From: Sipunculus nudus
Lineage: Eukaryota > Annelida > Sipuncula > Golfingiida > Sipunculidae
NCBI GenBank assembly: GCA_026874595.1
Contig: CM049310.1
Coordinates: 24,034,058-24,098,057, forward strand
DNA length: 64,000 nucleotides
Direction of reading: 5' to 3'
Shown one piece after another: positions 34,162-45,629 of the stretch. The translations under genes were made by a program, and so were the position numbers. The first letter of the stretch is position 1; each line of letters starts with the position of its first letter. The notes under the pieces were generated by a model. That model worked only from the letters and a program-made list of their open reading frames with translations. It had not been told where the DNA came from and ran no database searches.

Positions 34162-34401
34162 GGTATTTTTAACCAGCAAACAACGCTGACCAATTACATC
34201 ACAAGTGAAAACAAATGTTGGTTTTCACAAAGCAATATTGTATATAGCGTTTTCAATATTTCGTTTCAAGCTGCAATAGCTCGTTACGGAAAAACGAGAA
34301 AATTTGGCTGCTTCTTCCATTGTGCTGATCTGGTTTCAATCAAATACTTCTGTAATTATTATAGATTCCAGATAATTTTTATGACAACACGGACGGATTA
34401 A
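34162..34401 (+). CDS. Weak candidate terminal exon
   Basis: TTTTGTTCCAGTGCAG|GGTATT is an acceptable acceptor. It opens a phase-0 frame of 79 codons (GIFNQQTTLTNYITSENKCW at the start) ending at TAA 34399-34401. There is no ATG in a usable position, no nearby AATAAA and no recognised domain. It may be a chance open frame in AT-rich DNA. Confidence 0.15.
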   Translation, partial: GIFNQQTTLTNYITSENKCWFSQSNIVYSVFNISFQAAIARYGKTRKFGCFFHCADLVSIKYFCNYYRFQIIFMTTRTD

Positions 34402-34747
34402 AGTACAAACCATTATTGACCTTATAACAACAATCAGAAATTATATTTTTTACTCATTTCCTTATAAAAAAAATGATTGTGATTTTTTTCCTTGGATTGT
34501 CTAGGAGACCATTCAGGTAATGAAAGATAAATTTAATTCCTTGTTTACGCGACCTCGAATTCTGTGACCATTAGTTTAACTTAAGCCATTTTTTTCGGCA
34601 TTTTCAGATTATAATGTTCCAGGAGATACACCCATACGATACACTGTTTCACAAAACTTTCGTTTTCTTATCAATATGTTATTACATAACTGACAATTAC
34701 TTTTACGTGCACGATGTAGTCAAGGAGTTATGTATCAATACTGAACA

Positions 34748-34830
34748 CCCTGCATGACACCGCGTGTACCAGACCAGGCTGTATTGCCGTGACCCTCCGC
34801 TGTAACACCCGGCGTGATTCATGGTGAAAC
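34748..34830 (+). repeat. Outlying fragment of the 35.9 kb 42 bp repeat
   Basis: CACCCTGCATGACACCGCGT, GTACCAGACCAGGCTG and GACCCTCCGCTGTAACACCC resemble units at 35870-36045, including the ACCAGGCTGT boundary sequence, about 1.1 kb away. Confidence 0.5.
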
Positions 34831-34834
34831 GTCA

Positions 34835-35860
34835 TTTGGTGTTATTCAATTTTCAATTTTTATAAATACTTTGTCACTTCTATAATAGAGCTCTGTGAAA
34901 TGCATGGTACTGCAGCAAGCATGGCACTTTACGTTTGGATAAACTGATTTTTATTTTTATTAAAATATCCTCAAAGTACAAACCATGCTTTAATTCAAGG
35001 CTAAATCAATTTTATTTGATAAATTAATGATTATGTGTCTGCACAAACAACAATTAATTGTTTCTAGCTAGTGGATCATGCAGTTAAACGGTTGATAACA
35101 GTACAGACAAACATATCTTTTAGTTTCAACTCTAAAATGTAACACTGATAGTTGATACGTAAAATACACGTGTGGCATAGCGGCCAGGAGGAATTCATCC
35201 CGGATATTTATAACATATTTATATCTGAAATGCAATAACATCTGCTATCTTAAAGATAAAATAACTCTTACATAGGTCTTGGCGAAAGATTGTTATTTAG
35301 GCAGTACTCAATATGTTCAGGTTAGTTTTATCATTTGTACTTAAACGAGTTAGGCTTTTTGGTTATCATGGTATTTCAATTAATTCAGGGTGGAAATCCG
35401 CATAAGTTCCAAGGAAAGAGCAACAGAATTCGTCATAACAGTTTCCGCTATATTTGAAATAGAGTCACCCCTCCCCTATCAGGTGCATCGGTCATCTTGC
35501 AGGCCGGTTTCTCCCTGCTTAAGAACCATATGGATTTCTGTAAACGTAGACCACCCTGAAATGCTTGCCATTGCATGACGGTTCAGATTGCCTGCATAGC
35601 AAGCCCGCTGATCTAATAAAAAACAACAGATCTGTATTTCTTCTTGCGTAGCTTGCCAATAGAGACCGTTTGCAATTCAATTGATTGGTTCAATTGCACA
35701 ATAAGAAAGGGCAGGTATTAAAAAAAGGCTGAATTTGTACTTATAAATTTGTAATGTTAGAGGAATTCCCCTCCTTATGCTAACTCACCGCAATGCCGCC
35801 TTAAATGTGCTGTCCGAGGCGAAGCGCTTCCGAACCCGCGCCCCCTCCCTCCCCTAGGTA
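34835..35860. other. AT-rich sequence, weak exon-like frame
   Basis: TTTCAATTAATTCAG|GG at 35389 opens a 63-codon frame (EIRISSKERATEFVITVSAI early on) to a stop at 35578. There is no start codon or other support. Confidence 0.25.
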
Positions 35861-35865
35861 CGCCA

Positions 35866-36045
35866 CTGGTACCAGCGTGTACCATGACCTTCGCTTTAAC
35901 TCCCTGCGTGATACAGCGTGTACCATGACCCTTTGTTTAAATACCCTGCGTGATTCAGCGTGTACCATTACTCTTCTCTTTAACACCCTGCGTGATACAG
36001 CGTGTACAATGACCCTTCGCTGTAACACCCTGCAGACCAGGCTGT
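35866..36045 (+). repeat. 42 bp tandem repeat, ~4 copies
   Basis: CAGCGTGTAC recurs at 35874, 35914, 35956 and 35998. The unit continues CATGACCCTTCGCTTTAACA and CCCTGCGTGATA. The 42 bp period gives open frames with a 14-residue repeat on both strands. A GC-rich piece ending CCTAGGTACGCCACTGG precedes it (about 35835-35869). Confidence 0.75.
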
Positions 36046-36049
36046 TTGA

Positions 36050-36780
36050 CGAAACTGTAACAGCGTTATCGGATCCCCAAAGAGACCCTACTTATAAAAT
36101 AAAAGTATGTATAGATACAGATCCATACAAACAATAAACACCGTCCGAGCAGTACTTTCCTAAATGTGCACGGTCTCCCTTGGCGATGTAGAACGAATCT
36201 AGATACACGTTGTGAGACTTCGGTATTCCACGTACAACATAAAATCACCCATTTGCACTATGCTATTATGAATTACATGAATTATACAAGTGGGCAGACT
36301 CCATTGGGAAAAACCTACAGTTGTATATTAAAATAATTGAAAATATTGGCAAATGTTATGATTATCCGGATAGATATGTTTTTTTTTACTTCCACACGGC
36401 TGCTGTCGCAGATTGGTGTCACTGGAGGCCGGTTAGTAGCCCTGATATTTGACCAACATCGTTGCATGAACAAGAGCAACTTGATAATATCCAGGTATCA
36501 TATCATTTCTCGATTCCGGTAAGAAACAGAGACAGAATCTGCTCTAAAGAACATAGGAATGAATGCAACCTGCATGGAGTTTTATTGATACCAAGCAGAG
36601 TTTATTTATGTAAATTTTAATTATTTAAATTTATTTTAATTCTTAATTAAGAAATTCGTATCGTGACCCATTCAGGTTGTTTAATGCGTTACCCTTGTAT
36701 TGTATGAAAATAATTGCAGAGAATAATTTGATTCATTCACAACACAAATGCAATGTGTACATAATGTTATAACTCATTTA
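36050..36780. other. No feature seen
   Basis: AT-rich. Short frames only. Confidence 0.4.
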
Positions 36781-36782
36781 CA

Positions 36783-37140
36783 CTTAAAGGATGCTATTCA
36801 CATATTGAGTATGTTCAATACACATGGAATGTAGTGATTTCGGCTAAAAATATTATGGTTTTATGCCAATATTTCGTTCTAAAATCTTTAGTTTACCCCT
36901 ATGTAAACATGAGAAGATAAAGCTTGTACCGGACGCGATCAGTGCTGCAAATTATAAAAGCCCCCTGGTGTCTGACCTTACAAATCAAGATTCCACACGG
37001 TGTTCCTTCTGTTTGTTTTTCACGTTACTTTTCTTTGTTTGAGAGATGTTGCGCATGCGCGAAATCACTCTTCTGGTCATGCATTTGTATTATAGTAAAG
37101 AGACACGCGTATAGTGTGTTAACTCACACATGGAACCACA
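36783..37140 (+). repeat. ~360 bp dispersed repeat, copy B
   Basis: Partner of 29683-30050 in the same orientation, with substitutions and small indels throughout, indicating an old insertion. Confidence 0.65.
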
Positions 37141-37149
37141 ACAACGTGT

Positions 37150-37725
37150 AAATCAGGTGAATTGGATAGAGTGTCGCTAATGTTTTCCAGTGAAATATTC
37201 AGGTCCATCCAAAATGAATTAATAACATGAGAAATTACAGATTATTGTAACTTTGTATGTACCTTTAATTGTTATATCAAAGTCAGCATAAAGAGTAAGC
37301 ATACACACCTTGTACATAAGAAATTAAATAGATTTATTAATACATGTACAATATTACGATATCAGAGAATATTGTTTAAGGTCTTTTTTAACTTGTTCAT
37401 GTAAAGCTTCTTTAACTAAATAATTTGGATCGCTGATAAAAAAAACGCATCAGTTAGTTCTAACTGGAGTAGGCTTGACTTGACAAGAACATCTCGTGTG
37501 GTAAGAGTGTATTTCAGAACGGATTTCTGTTAGATAATTAAGATAGCCTGGTCCGAAGCTATTCAGACACGTAAACAAAATACCTTAAAATATAGTCATA
37601 TATAAAAGTGATGTTTTTGCCAGTTTCAGGCTTAAAGTAATGTGGAACTATTGTAATTCCAAGATATTACACGGGCAGACCTATTTTGGAATTTATTGAC
37701 TATACTCATGTTAGCTTGGATTAAA
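37150..37725. other. AT-rich sequence, no feature seen
   Basis: No supported feature. Confidence 0.4.
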
Positions 37726-37727
37726 CC

Positions 37728-37729
<2 letters not shown>

Positions 37730-37779
<50 letters not shown>

Positions 37780-37805
37780 TATATATATATGTGTGTGTGT
37801 GTGTG
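37730..37805. repeat. (TA)n(TG)n compound microsatellite
   Basis: Alternating TA with two single-base interruptions, passing into (TG)n at the right end. Confidence 0.95.
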
Positions 37806-37809
37806 AACA

Positions 37810-39815
37810 AGTGCCTTGAAGGTAAAGCTTTGCCTATACGAGCAAAAGCGCCTAGGTTAGGTTTTAATCAGTTAAATCATAAATATATATGCTTTCCACG
37901 TGAGACAGTGGTGATGGGATAAAAAATAAAATTGTCTAGTTCCAAAAACCATTAGATACGACGAGTTATAATAAATATCAGTCTTGTATCAAAGCAAGAA
38001 AAACAAAAAAATGTCGTTTCCCTTTCTCTTCCCTACTTTGTTGTAAACACACCTGGAGTCAATACATTGCCATATATTCCACGGTACTTTTCACAAATAT
38101 CCCGTTTAAGCTATCCGAATCACTTACACATACATACACGCACAAATATTAGAAGTGAGATATTTAAAGGACATAACTTCATTATAATCATTCTAATAAA
38201 TACAAAAGTGTTTGCGAGATGAGATACTAGCCAAATAAAGCAATAATCGGAGAAACCCCCTTTAAAAGAACATGATGTTGAAGGTATCCATAAGTTTTAT
38301 AGCATTTTCTGTTATAAGTACACTTCATGGTTCATGATTCTTCCAAATATAATCGTTGTGTACAGTTTGGTGATGTAGGAAGGTTTAGACGTACTGCCCA
38401 GTGTGGAGCTATCAGCTTACCATCGTTCCATATGTCATCCAGTGTTAGTGTTAAACAGACATCTAAACTAGCAACAGCTATGTGACATAGGAGGAGCCGA
38501 GGGAAAGTTAGTTTTCATTGTTTTATATCACAAAATTCTGCAGCACTTTTGTACTTTGGGGACAGCCGTGCTCTTGGTATTCCCACAGCCGTGACCGGAA
38601 CAATTAACGGATCACTCCACCTGGTGTTATGGAATACCTGGTCGTCTGGGCTTTTATTGAGCTTGTCTGGGAGGAGCAGATGTTTCCTGTGTAGACTGAA
38701 ACTTTTGTCAAGAGAAAGGAAAACCTGGTTTATCTCCATGGCTACAGTCACTTTGTTTGTTACATAACTTATGTGTGTAAGCAACTTTTACTAAATTTTT
38801 ATTACAAACTAATTTGTTTTATTTTGTAAACTTGCAACCAAAATGAATTTTTCTCCCTCGTTATGGTTTTATCAAAGCAACTGACAACACTTTATAGTGT
38901 AACTACTCTAAAGAGAAGCGGAGATGTTATACTTAAATTGGATATTCTGACCAGTAAACCAGGAAATGCCTTATTTAAGAAAAGTCTTTGCAGTACCATT
39001 ACATGGATAAGGATAAAAACTCCAGATGGAAAGTGATAGCTTCCATATATAACATGGCTCGTCTTAGCCGAAGAGGAGGTATGTGGTATAAGCAATGAAT
39101 ACCAAATGTTGCGGGTGATTAAGGCAATCTCTGTACATGTAACTCGGGAGAAGGAAATATTAATAAATCCCATTCTTCCTTGGTCAAGCTTTGAATAATA
39201 TGCCTAACGTACAGGAAACGGGCAGGATGATTGATTAACCAGCCACGGGCTGTCTTATTTCTCAATTAAGTCCAGCCAAGGGATAACCTCAACAGCAACG
39301 TTAACATTCTTACTTTATAAGGACTATAAGAACATCTGCTGTCCCTGTAAGTATGGAAATTAGATCTGATGGCTGGCTGGCTGGAGCCGCACTGAAAAAT
39401 TCAAATGGTAACAATAGAGTCGTTTTAATAAGATTATTTAACGCAAATCAGAATTTAAAAAAAAATACTTGACTTTCTGCTGATAGGGAATCTAATCAGT
39501 TCAATTTTAAATCTACAATCCAATTCGAATTTAGCAGTCAGATATAGTATATAAAAGAATTGGTTTTTGTTTGATTTATGTACTATCAAGAATTTCTTAT
39601 ATGAAAAGGATGAAACTGAGGAGTTGTATATTATAACTTCAAACTCATGATGTTAAAGCAGGTAGTCTTACAGTTCTGCAAAATAATTTATGGTTTCAAT
39701 TCCACTGGAAAATTGCGCTGAAATTTGTGTGCACAACAAGCGTCTGATAACGTCCTAGATTCAGGGAAATAAAAAATCAGTTATCTGATAAACCGCCACC
39801 GGGGTACTGACAGGA
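37810..39815. other. No gene supported
   Basis: AT-rich. Opposing frames of 72 and 89 codons at 38515-38784 overlap in a slightly more GC-rich patch; neither has convincing splice sites. Confidence 0.35.
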
Positions 39816-39817
39816 GA

Positions 39818-40062
39818 GGAATCTGTAACGTTTAATACACACTGTAAGTCCCACAATACTACCTTATAGCTACTTAGAAGAATCTGTTACGTTTAATACA
39901 CACTGTAAGTCCCCAATGCTACCTTATAGCTACTTAGAGGAATGTGTAATGTTTAATAAACATTGTAAGTCACAATGCTACCTTAGCTACTTAGAGGTAT
40001 CTGTAACGTTTAATACACACTGTAAGTCACAATGCTACCTTAGCTACTCAAAGGAATCTGTT
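39818..40062 (+). repeat. ~60 bp tandem repeat, 4 copies
   Basis: AATCTGTAACGTTTAATACA recurs near 39820, 39881, 39941 and 39998, each followed by CACTGTAAGTC, CAATGCTACCTTA and TAGCTACTTAGAGG. Unit length falls from ~61 to ~57 bp by small deletions. Confidence 0.85.
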
Positions 40063-40069
40063 TAAAGCT

Positions 40070-41440
40070 ATTTAAAATAAGATTCTTGTAAGAAGACCTC
40101 ATGTAAACTTCGTGTCATTTGGTATCATATGACAAAAGAGAGGATTGCATGAGAAACATAAAAATATTATGCTTACTTCGCTGAAACACATCCTATGTTT
40201 TAAGTGACTATTATTTTATTTTATTTTTTTTTGGTTTTATTGTTTAAGACTGTTAGACTCAACTAATGTGGGTTTCTTTTATACATATACAGCATCTATC
40301 CCTAAGCTTTAGAAAGTTGGTTTTAAAAAATGAACCGTTATTTTATCATCAAGGTTGCACACACTCCCATGCATGTTATTCAATTACCTTCCTTTAAGCT
40401 GTAAAGTTGCATCCATTGTCAACAAGAAAAATGTAACAGTCAAAGGTGTAAATAACAATTTCTCTCAAAGACGAGTAGGATGAGAGGTAGCATGCGATAT
40501 CACGTGTCTGAACATACTAAGCTTACTACTTTAACGCTTGTCTATCTTTTATATCCTGCTAAAAAACATGATTTTGCAAATAGTTTGTAATCATAAATTT
40601 TCTCGATATTTTGCATAACATTTCAATGGTAGGAGAGACCCTACTTCGGAAGACAAATTTATCGGGTTCGATAAATGGTGTGTCCAGAATGGAGCAAATA
40701 ATGTCAATGAAAAAATAATCAAGAAAAAAGAAAATACTAAATTTAATTAATCCGTGATAGCTAGAGCCGAACCATATGATCACATCTATGGTTGTTCTGT
40801 TATTGTGGTAATTAAAACATAACTTTCTAGCAGAACATTTTGGATGTCATTGAAATACAGTTCTCATTAATCTTAGGAAGGCCATTTGTATTTATCATGG
40901 CCGGGAGGGCGGTTCTCATGTAGAGTATAAATGAATATGATTACCAGATCCGTTCTGATGACTACTTGGCGAGGAAGGCATATTAATCGATCTTGACTTA
41001 AAGGGGCCTATTCTTATACCTGACGTATAATAATTAAAGATATTCGCTTGGGCTTTTCTTGAAATTAGTCACGGAAATGCCGATCCAACGGTACACGGTT
41101 TTCTTTTTTATTATCTCCACGTGTTTATACCCTGTGGGGGCCCAGTCATAATAATATATAAACATTCAACAAGGCCATCTGGCGGCAAGTGAGAGTTTTG
41201 CGTAGGTCCTTTCAACTTCATCACAAGTGCAAGCATCCACCTTTAGTTACATGTTTATATGTTTGTCTACATTGACGCAAGTACCGTGTTTATAAACAAC
41301 AGAGAGATAAAAAAGCTCATATATTAGTCAAGAACATTTATTTACAGGAATTACATCATTTCAGTCATGTGTACGCAGAGTAAGTCGGATGTCACATAAA
41401 GGTAGGTGTATAGCTGGCTTTAAAGATCCCTTTTCGTGCA
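40070..41440. other. AT-rich sequence, no feature seen
   Basis: No supported feature. Confidence 0.4.
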
Positions 41441-41446
41441 AATATA

Positions 41447-41786
41447 AGGCAAAAAAAAAAAAAAAAAAGGTATGGTTCTCAGGCACCGCCCGCATCAATT
41501 TTAAACCCCCGCATCAAAACTTTTTATTTTGATTTTCAATAAAAACTTTCCAATTTTGAGCTGCAGCCGCTCCGAAATTTCTTTCAAGAAGATAAAACCA
41601 TACAATTTCCTTTGTTTTGTAGTGCTTTTACTTATTTAGCAAAATAAAACTGTTATTTTCATGCTTTTCCATTATCATTAGACATTTTTATCGAAACATA
41701 CCAAAAAATTTAAAATAAAAAAAGCGCCCGCCCGCATCGATTTCTGAAAAAAAGTGCCTGAGAACCATACCTTTTTTTTTATTTTG
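41447..41786. mobile_element. ~340 bp MITE-like element
   Basis: The ends are GGTATGGTTCTCAGGCAC (41469-41486) and its exact reverse complement (41754-41771). Outside these, AGGC plus an A run on the left mirrors a T run plus GGCCT on the right, giving inverted repeats of nearly 40 bp. The interior carries CGCCCGCATC in direct orientation near both ends. No coding capacity. The beginning of another copy is cut by the window edge at 63970-64000. Confidence 0.8.
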
Positions 41787-41835
41787 GCCTAATAGATCTG
41801 GACTATTATGTAAGTAACATCTGAATGAAGTAAAA

Positions 41836-41900
41836 GAAGGGGCCGAACCTGCGTCGCTGGACTTGGTAAAACCAACGGCCCCACCAGCTCATTCGCCAAC
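41836..41900 (-). mobile_element. tRNA-like SINE head or tRNA-related relic
   Basis: On the minus strand: TGGCGAATGAGCTGGTGGGG (A-box-like), a TTGGTTTTACCAA hairpin in the anticodon-arm position, then GCAGGTTCGGCCCC (B-box-like). Arm spacing is tRNA-like but the acceptor stem does not pair well, so a functional tRNA is unlikely. Confidence 0.45.
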
Positions 41901-41904
41901 GTTA

Positions 41905-43175
41905 AAGTAATTAGGGATAAGATTCTACTATCCTGCTACTATCCAAGTAAGTGTTAGTGAAGATACATAGAAGAATATGGTAGTGAATGGTCCCAAGCTG
42001 CTCTGTTACATATTATACTCTGGCTCGAAGGCATTTAGACTGAGGAATGGTTCTGGTAAATAATTGAATTGGGAATTAGAGATTTAAAGAGTTAAAATAA
42101 ATCCAACCTGTTATGTAAGCTTCATTATTTTCCGTGTTTTACCATACCATAATACAGTGGAACTAACTGTATGCCTTGCGGTGGCGCCCGCTGGGATACG
42201 TGGGTGGTATTTGGATTTCTTATGTTGCCATGACATTGTCGTTCATGTCCCGTTCCTCATAGTCATTCCCCTCCATTGATTTTACTTGTAACAAACTTAA
42301 GTCTGTTTCATCTATGCATTTATCAATCTGAAAATGTCAGCAACCCCAATGTTTCTAATGAGAAACTTCCATATTTACGACATGCCCAATAGGACATTCT
42401 GGAACCAAAGTTTCACGCTATGGACAGAAAATAAGAGACAGGCAGAATTTATTGTCCATGTAAATGTTGTTTACGGTATATCCCTGGTAACATTCAGGGA
42501 ATCAGGAAAGGGCAAATAACAAACGGTTCAATCCTAATACGAGTGTAAACTTTGCTCGAAAAGCCAATAGTTTTTTTTCATATACCAGTGATAGCCAATA
42601 GTTTTTTTTTTCATATACCAGTAATGTCAAGTTGACTATTTATCATACAAAAACCAGTACAAAGAGGCGTCCAATGTGCCAAAATCAAGATTTACCTGAA
42701 GACAAAAAGTAGAACATTGGTCTCCTAGATAGAGAAATATTTTGCTTTTTGTATGCGAGCAAGTCACTTTGCTTTCAGTGAATAAACCTTGTTATTGAAG
42801 GATGGGAGGGCGCTTTAAATTGAACAATTATGTAGGCATAAAAAAAATAGACTGCTGGAATTATTTTGTGATGTAATGATAAAGAAAAGTTGAGTAGTTG
42901 TCGGTAATGCTTTATAAGGCTGTATGCGTTATTGTTTTTGTTTGTAACAACGGTCAATAATCTCTGCTTTATGTCCATCCGGCCGGCATGATTGTATGCA
43001 AAGAAGAAATAGGTAAGTTTGGCAGAAACAGGAAATAAGACTAAATAATAAGGAGAAATGTAGCACGGGGACAGAGAATTTGTATCCGTCAGCGTTATCG
43101 CAGCAGTAAAGCATGTTTATCAATATCATCTGTATCATTTAAACCAGAGAAATCTGAAACGGCACGTGGAATTAA
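41905..43175. other. No gene supported; one 31 bp tandem duplication
   Basis: AGCCAATAGTTTTTTTTCAT plus ATACCAGT is duplicated at 42562 and 42593. The rest is plain AT-rich sequence. Confidence 0.4.
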
Positions 43176-43179
43176 GCCA

Positions 43180-43379
43180 CTTCTTGCTGATAGGCCGGTT
43201 GATTACGGCGGGCGTACAGGCATGGTCACGTGACCATCTGTGACGTCCAATTGCTGCCGAGGTATATGACGCAAAAACGACCGACCTTGCAGGGCGAGTT
43301 GTTGGCAGCCGAGCACTCCCCATGGAGTTGCTCCTGATTACTTAAGCGTAGTAGGACGGTTGTGAGCGCCAAATACAGA
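43180..43379 (+). promoter_or_regulatory. CpG-rich TATA-less promoter candidate
   Basis: CpG is clearly enriched here against the AT-rich background. ATGGTCACGTGACCAT (43222-43237) is a perfect 16 bp palindrome containing GTCACGTGAC, the consensus of E-box/CLEAR-type sites bound by bHLH-zip factors of the MITF/TFE and USF kind. TGTGACGTCC, a CRE-like site, follows at 43239-43248. There is no TATA box. Position directly upstream of an ATG-to-donor open frame supports promoter function; which factors bind is inference. Confidence 0.45.
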
Positions 43380-43516
43380 ATGACTGAGAGTGGCTGTCGC
43401 AGCACCAAGGACCAAAGCAGATCAGACAGGGAACAGAGGAAGCAACGCTTGGGTCCTACTGGAAACAGTTACACGGCAGTGAAACACGCGGACTGGCGCC
43501 AAGTCTCTTACACAAG
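43380..43516 (+). CDS. Candidate first coding exon, unknown protein
   Basis: The ATG at 43380 has A at -3. It opens 45 codons plus two nucleotides, ending at a near-consensus donor, CACAAG|GTGAGT (intron from 43517). The encoded N-terminus is hydrophilic and basic: MTESGCRSTKDQSRSDREQR is followed by KQRLGPTGNSYTAVKHADWR and a short tail. There is no signal peptide, so a cytosolic or nuclear protein is likely. It sits at the downstream edge of the CpG-rich promoter candidate, which makes it the best-supported gene start in the window. No downstream exon in phase could be confidently identified, so the family is unknown; a long first intron is likely. Confidence 0.42.
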
Positions 43517-43649
43517 GTGAGTTTTTTTTCTCGCATGGTACTATTAATACCTTATGGCGAATACTATGCGATTTTACCCTAGAGTGGGCCGGGCAAACTT
43601 CATCACTGAGTATGCTGTTGGTGGCGGCCGTGGTGGTATGACAGAAGCT

Positions 43650-43735
43650 ATTATCTATATATTAATAGCGTAAGGCGATTTTTGTAATTTTCCGTATCTT
43701 CTCTGATACCACCGTACGGATTGCCGTGATTTTCG
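43650..43735 (+). repeat. Short dispersed repeat, copy 1
   Basis: ATATATTAATAGCGTAAGGC, GATTTTTGTAATTTTCCGTA and GATACCACCGTACGG recur in the same order at 44815-44905 (AGCGTAACGCGATTTTTGTG and so on). Parent family unknown. Confidence 0.6.
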
Positions 43736-43861
43736 ACATACATATGCTCTGGGTTTGTCCGAAGAGATTCCACCCACTTTTATTTGCAATATTTGCGTAT
43801 TACTTGCATAATTAATAATTTTAATATTTGCTCCCCCGCGGGCGCCTCTTTTCTTTGTGTC

Positions 43862-43968
43862 TTCGGGCCCGGTAACACAATGGCCATAGAGTGTGTGATG
43901 GCGGGACAGAGTTTCACTCCGGGGGCCTTATGTGGGGTTTTCGTACAATTTGCGGTTACCGGCCCGAA
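43862..43968. repeat. ~107 bp inverted-repeat block
   Basis: TTCGGGCCCGGTAAC near 43862 and GTTACCGGCCCGAAA near 43953-43968 are inverted repeats with a one-base indel. The interval is GC-rich. Possible small element; no target duplication seen. Confidence 0.4.
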
Positions 43969-43969
43969 A

Positions 43970-44810
43970 TAATCCCCACTGGCAATCCCTTCTCAAAAGG
44001 GGGATCTTTGAAAGAATAGATTTGCAGGCCTTCCTGCGACCGGGGGGTCGCACGAGGACTCCTACCTGCGACTTACTTGACCTGATATGCTTGAGTGCAC
44101 ATCAACCGGGTCGCGGAATCCGTGATGGTTAAACAGCGCACACGCGGTCGCACGAAGTCCAGGGCCTAGCATGCGATTGAGATGCTTGACAAATATTCAC
44201 AAACATATGAATATGTAGACCTACTATGTAACACAGATGAGAAAAAAATGTTAACCGAATTCACGTCGTGGTTGGTACAGTGTAATGTGTTCACGTGTGG
44301 ATTTGTAAAAGTTGTAAACATAATATTGACTTAAAATGTTTTGAATATCGGGATTTTTTCTCAATACTACATTTACGAATGTATAATTCCTGTAAAAAAT
44401 GTAGATTTAATACGGTTATACTGGTATTTGTCTCTTTTTATATCCATATGACATCTCATTCAATAATGTTTATGTAATACTCTTTATATTGTAAAGACTA
44501 TATTCTTTCATTCAGTATGTATGCTTATTGCGTATAAGCCATGGCCATAATTGTTATTATTTTCACAAATAAAACTGGTATTTTTGCATTATTTTCTTAG
44601 GTCTATTCCATGGGCGGTTTCTTTTGTTTTGTAATTATGATATTGTTGATCAGTTTCTCATGTCACATGGTACATGTGTAGGTACTATTTGTTAAAGACC
44701 CCGACCACATGTTAGGCACTGGCTTTGGGCGAAGGTGTGCGACTGTACGCTGTTCCGAAATATGTTCCGAACGCTGTTCCAAAAGATTTTTATCCACAAC
44801 ACCATACATA
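43970..44810. other. GC-rich patch, then AT-rich sequence
   Basis: GGTCGCACGA occurs twice (about 44046 and 44147), and TGCGACCGGGGGGTCGCA (about 44036-44053) can form a hairpin. No gene recognised; the 60-codon frame at 44295 is very AT-rich. Confidence 0.3.
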
Positions 44811-44814
44811 TAAT

Positions 44815-44905
44815 GGATATATATATTAAAAGCGTAACGCGATTTTTGTGATTTTCCGTATCTCCGGATTTCAGGTGGATTTCCGATACCACCGTATGGT
44901 TTGTT
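44815..44905 (+). repeat. Short dispersed repeat, copy 2
   Basis: Partner of 43650-43735, with a short internal insertion (TCCGGATTTCAGGTGGATT region). Confidence 0.6.
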
Positions 44906-44909
44906 GTGT

Positions 44910-45250
44910 TCGCCCCAAACCGTGCCTAGCACGGGTAATTGCTAGTGGATAATAAGTGTGTGAACAGCTGTGTGAATACAGCGGCCAGTTTCAAATGTCA
45001 TCCCACATGACACCACAGTCTTAGCGGGGTTTTTATTATTTGGTTTCTTTAAAAAAAAACAGTAGTCTTTTTCACATGCAGTTCACACGTTGCGTGGAGC
45101 TCAGATATCTCTGTTATTACATTTTCTCTTCCCACCACTGGGTGATCTGATCATTAACGTGGGTACTGTCAAGGTGATTTATTTTTAAAGGGGATCCAGT
45201 GAGAACTGACTATTTCTGCCCAGCTCTAAAATGACTTTGCTTCCGACTCT
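44910..45250. other. No feature seen
   Basis: No supported feature. Confidence 0.4.
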
Positions 45251-45255
45251 TGCCT

Positions 45256-45293
45256 CCCCCCCCCCCCCCTCTCTCTCTCTCTCTCTCCCCCTC

Positions 45294-45361
<68 letters not shown>

Positions 45362-45366
45362 TATAT
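45256..45366. repeat. (C)n(TC)n(TA)n compound microsatellite
   Basis: A C run (about 45256-45269), then (TC)n, then a long (TA)n from about 45299. The TA tract continues on the far side of the small element at 45370-45546. Confidence 0.9.
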
Positions 45367-45369
45367 ACA

Positions 45370-45546
45370 CAGTGAAACCTCGTTGTGTCTAACTCGCTAA
45401 AGTCGAATACCCCGCTTATGTCGAAGTTACAGACTCGATATTCCGGACAACTCTAGTTAAATTATTACCCAAATAAAACCCGCTTTTGTCGAACTCCGGA
45501 TGTTTACGTAGGGTCCCTTCAACTTCGACACAACGAGGTTTCACGG
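45370..45546. mobile_element. 177 bp pogo/Tigger-like MITE within a (TA)n tract
   Basis: The left end CAGTGAAACCTCGTTGTGTC is matched by the right end GACACAACGAGGTTTCACGG (one mismatch). A CAGTnnAACCTCG start is characteristic of pogo/Tigger-type Tc1-mariner elements, which insert at TA. Both flanks are (TA)n, consistent with insertion into an existing TA microsatellite. The interior has no coding capacity. Confidence 0.75.
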
Positions 45547-45547
45547 C

Positions 45548-45550
45548 ATA

Positions 45551-45587
<37 letters not shown>

Positions 45588-45592
45588 CTGTG

Positions 45593-45625
<33 letters not shown>
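45548..45625. repeat. (TA)n(GT)n compound microsatellite
   Basis: Right continuation of the TA tract, passing into (GT)n with one interruption. Confidence 0.9.
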
Positions 45626-45629
45626 AATA

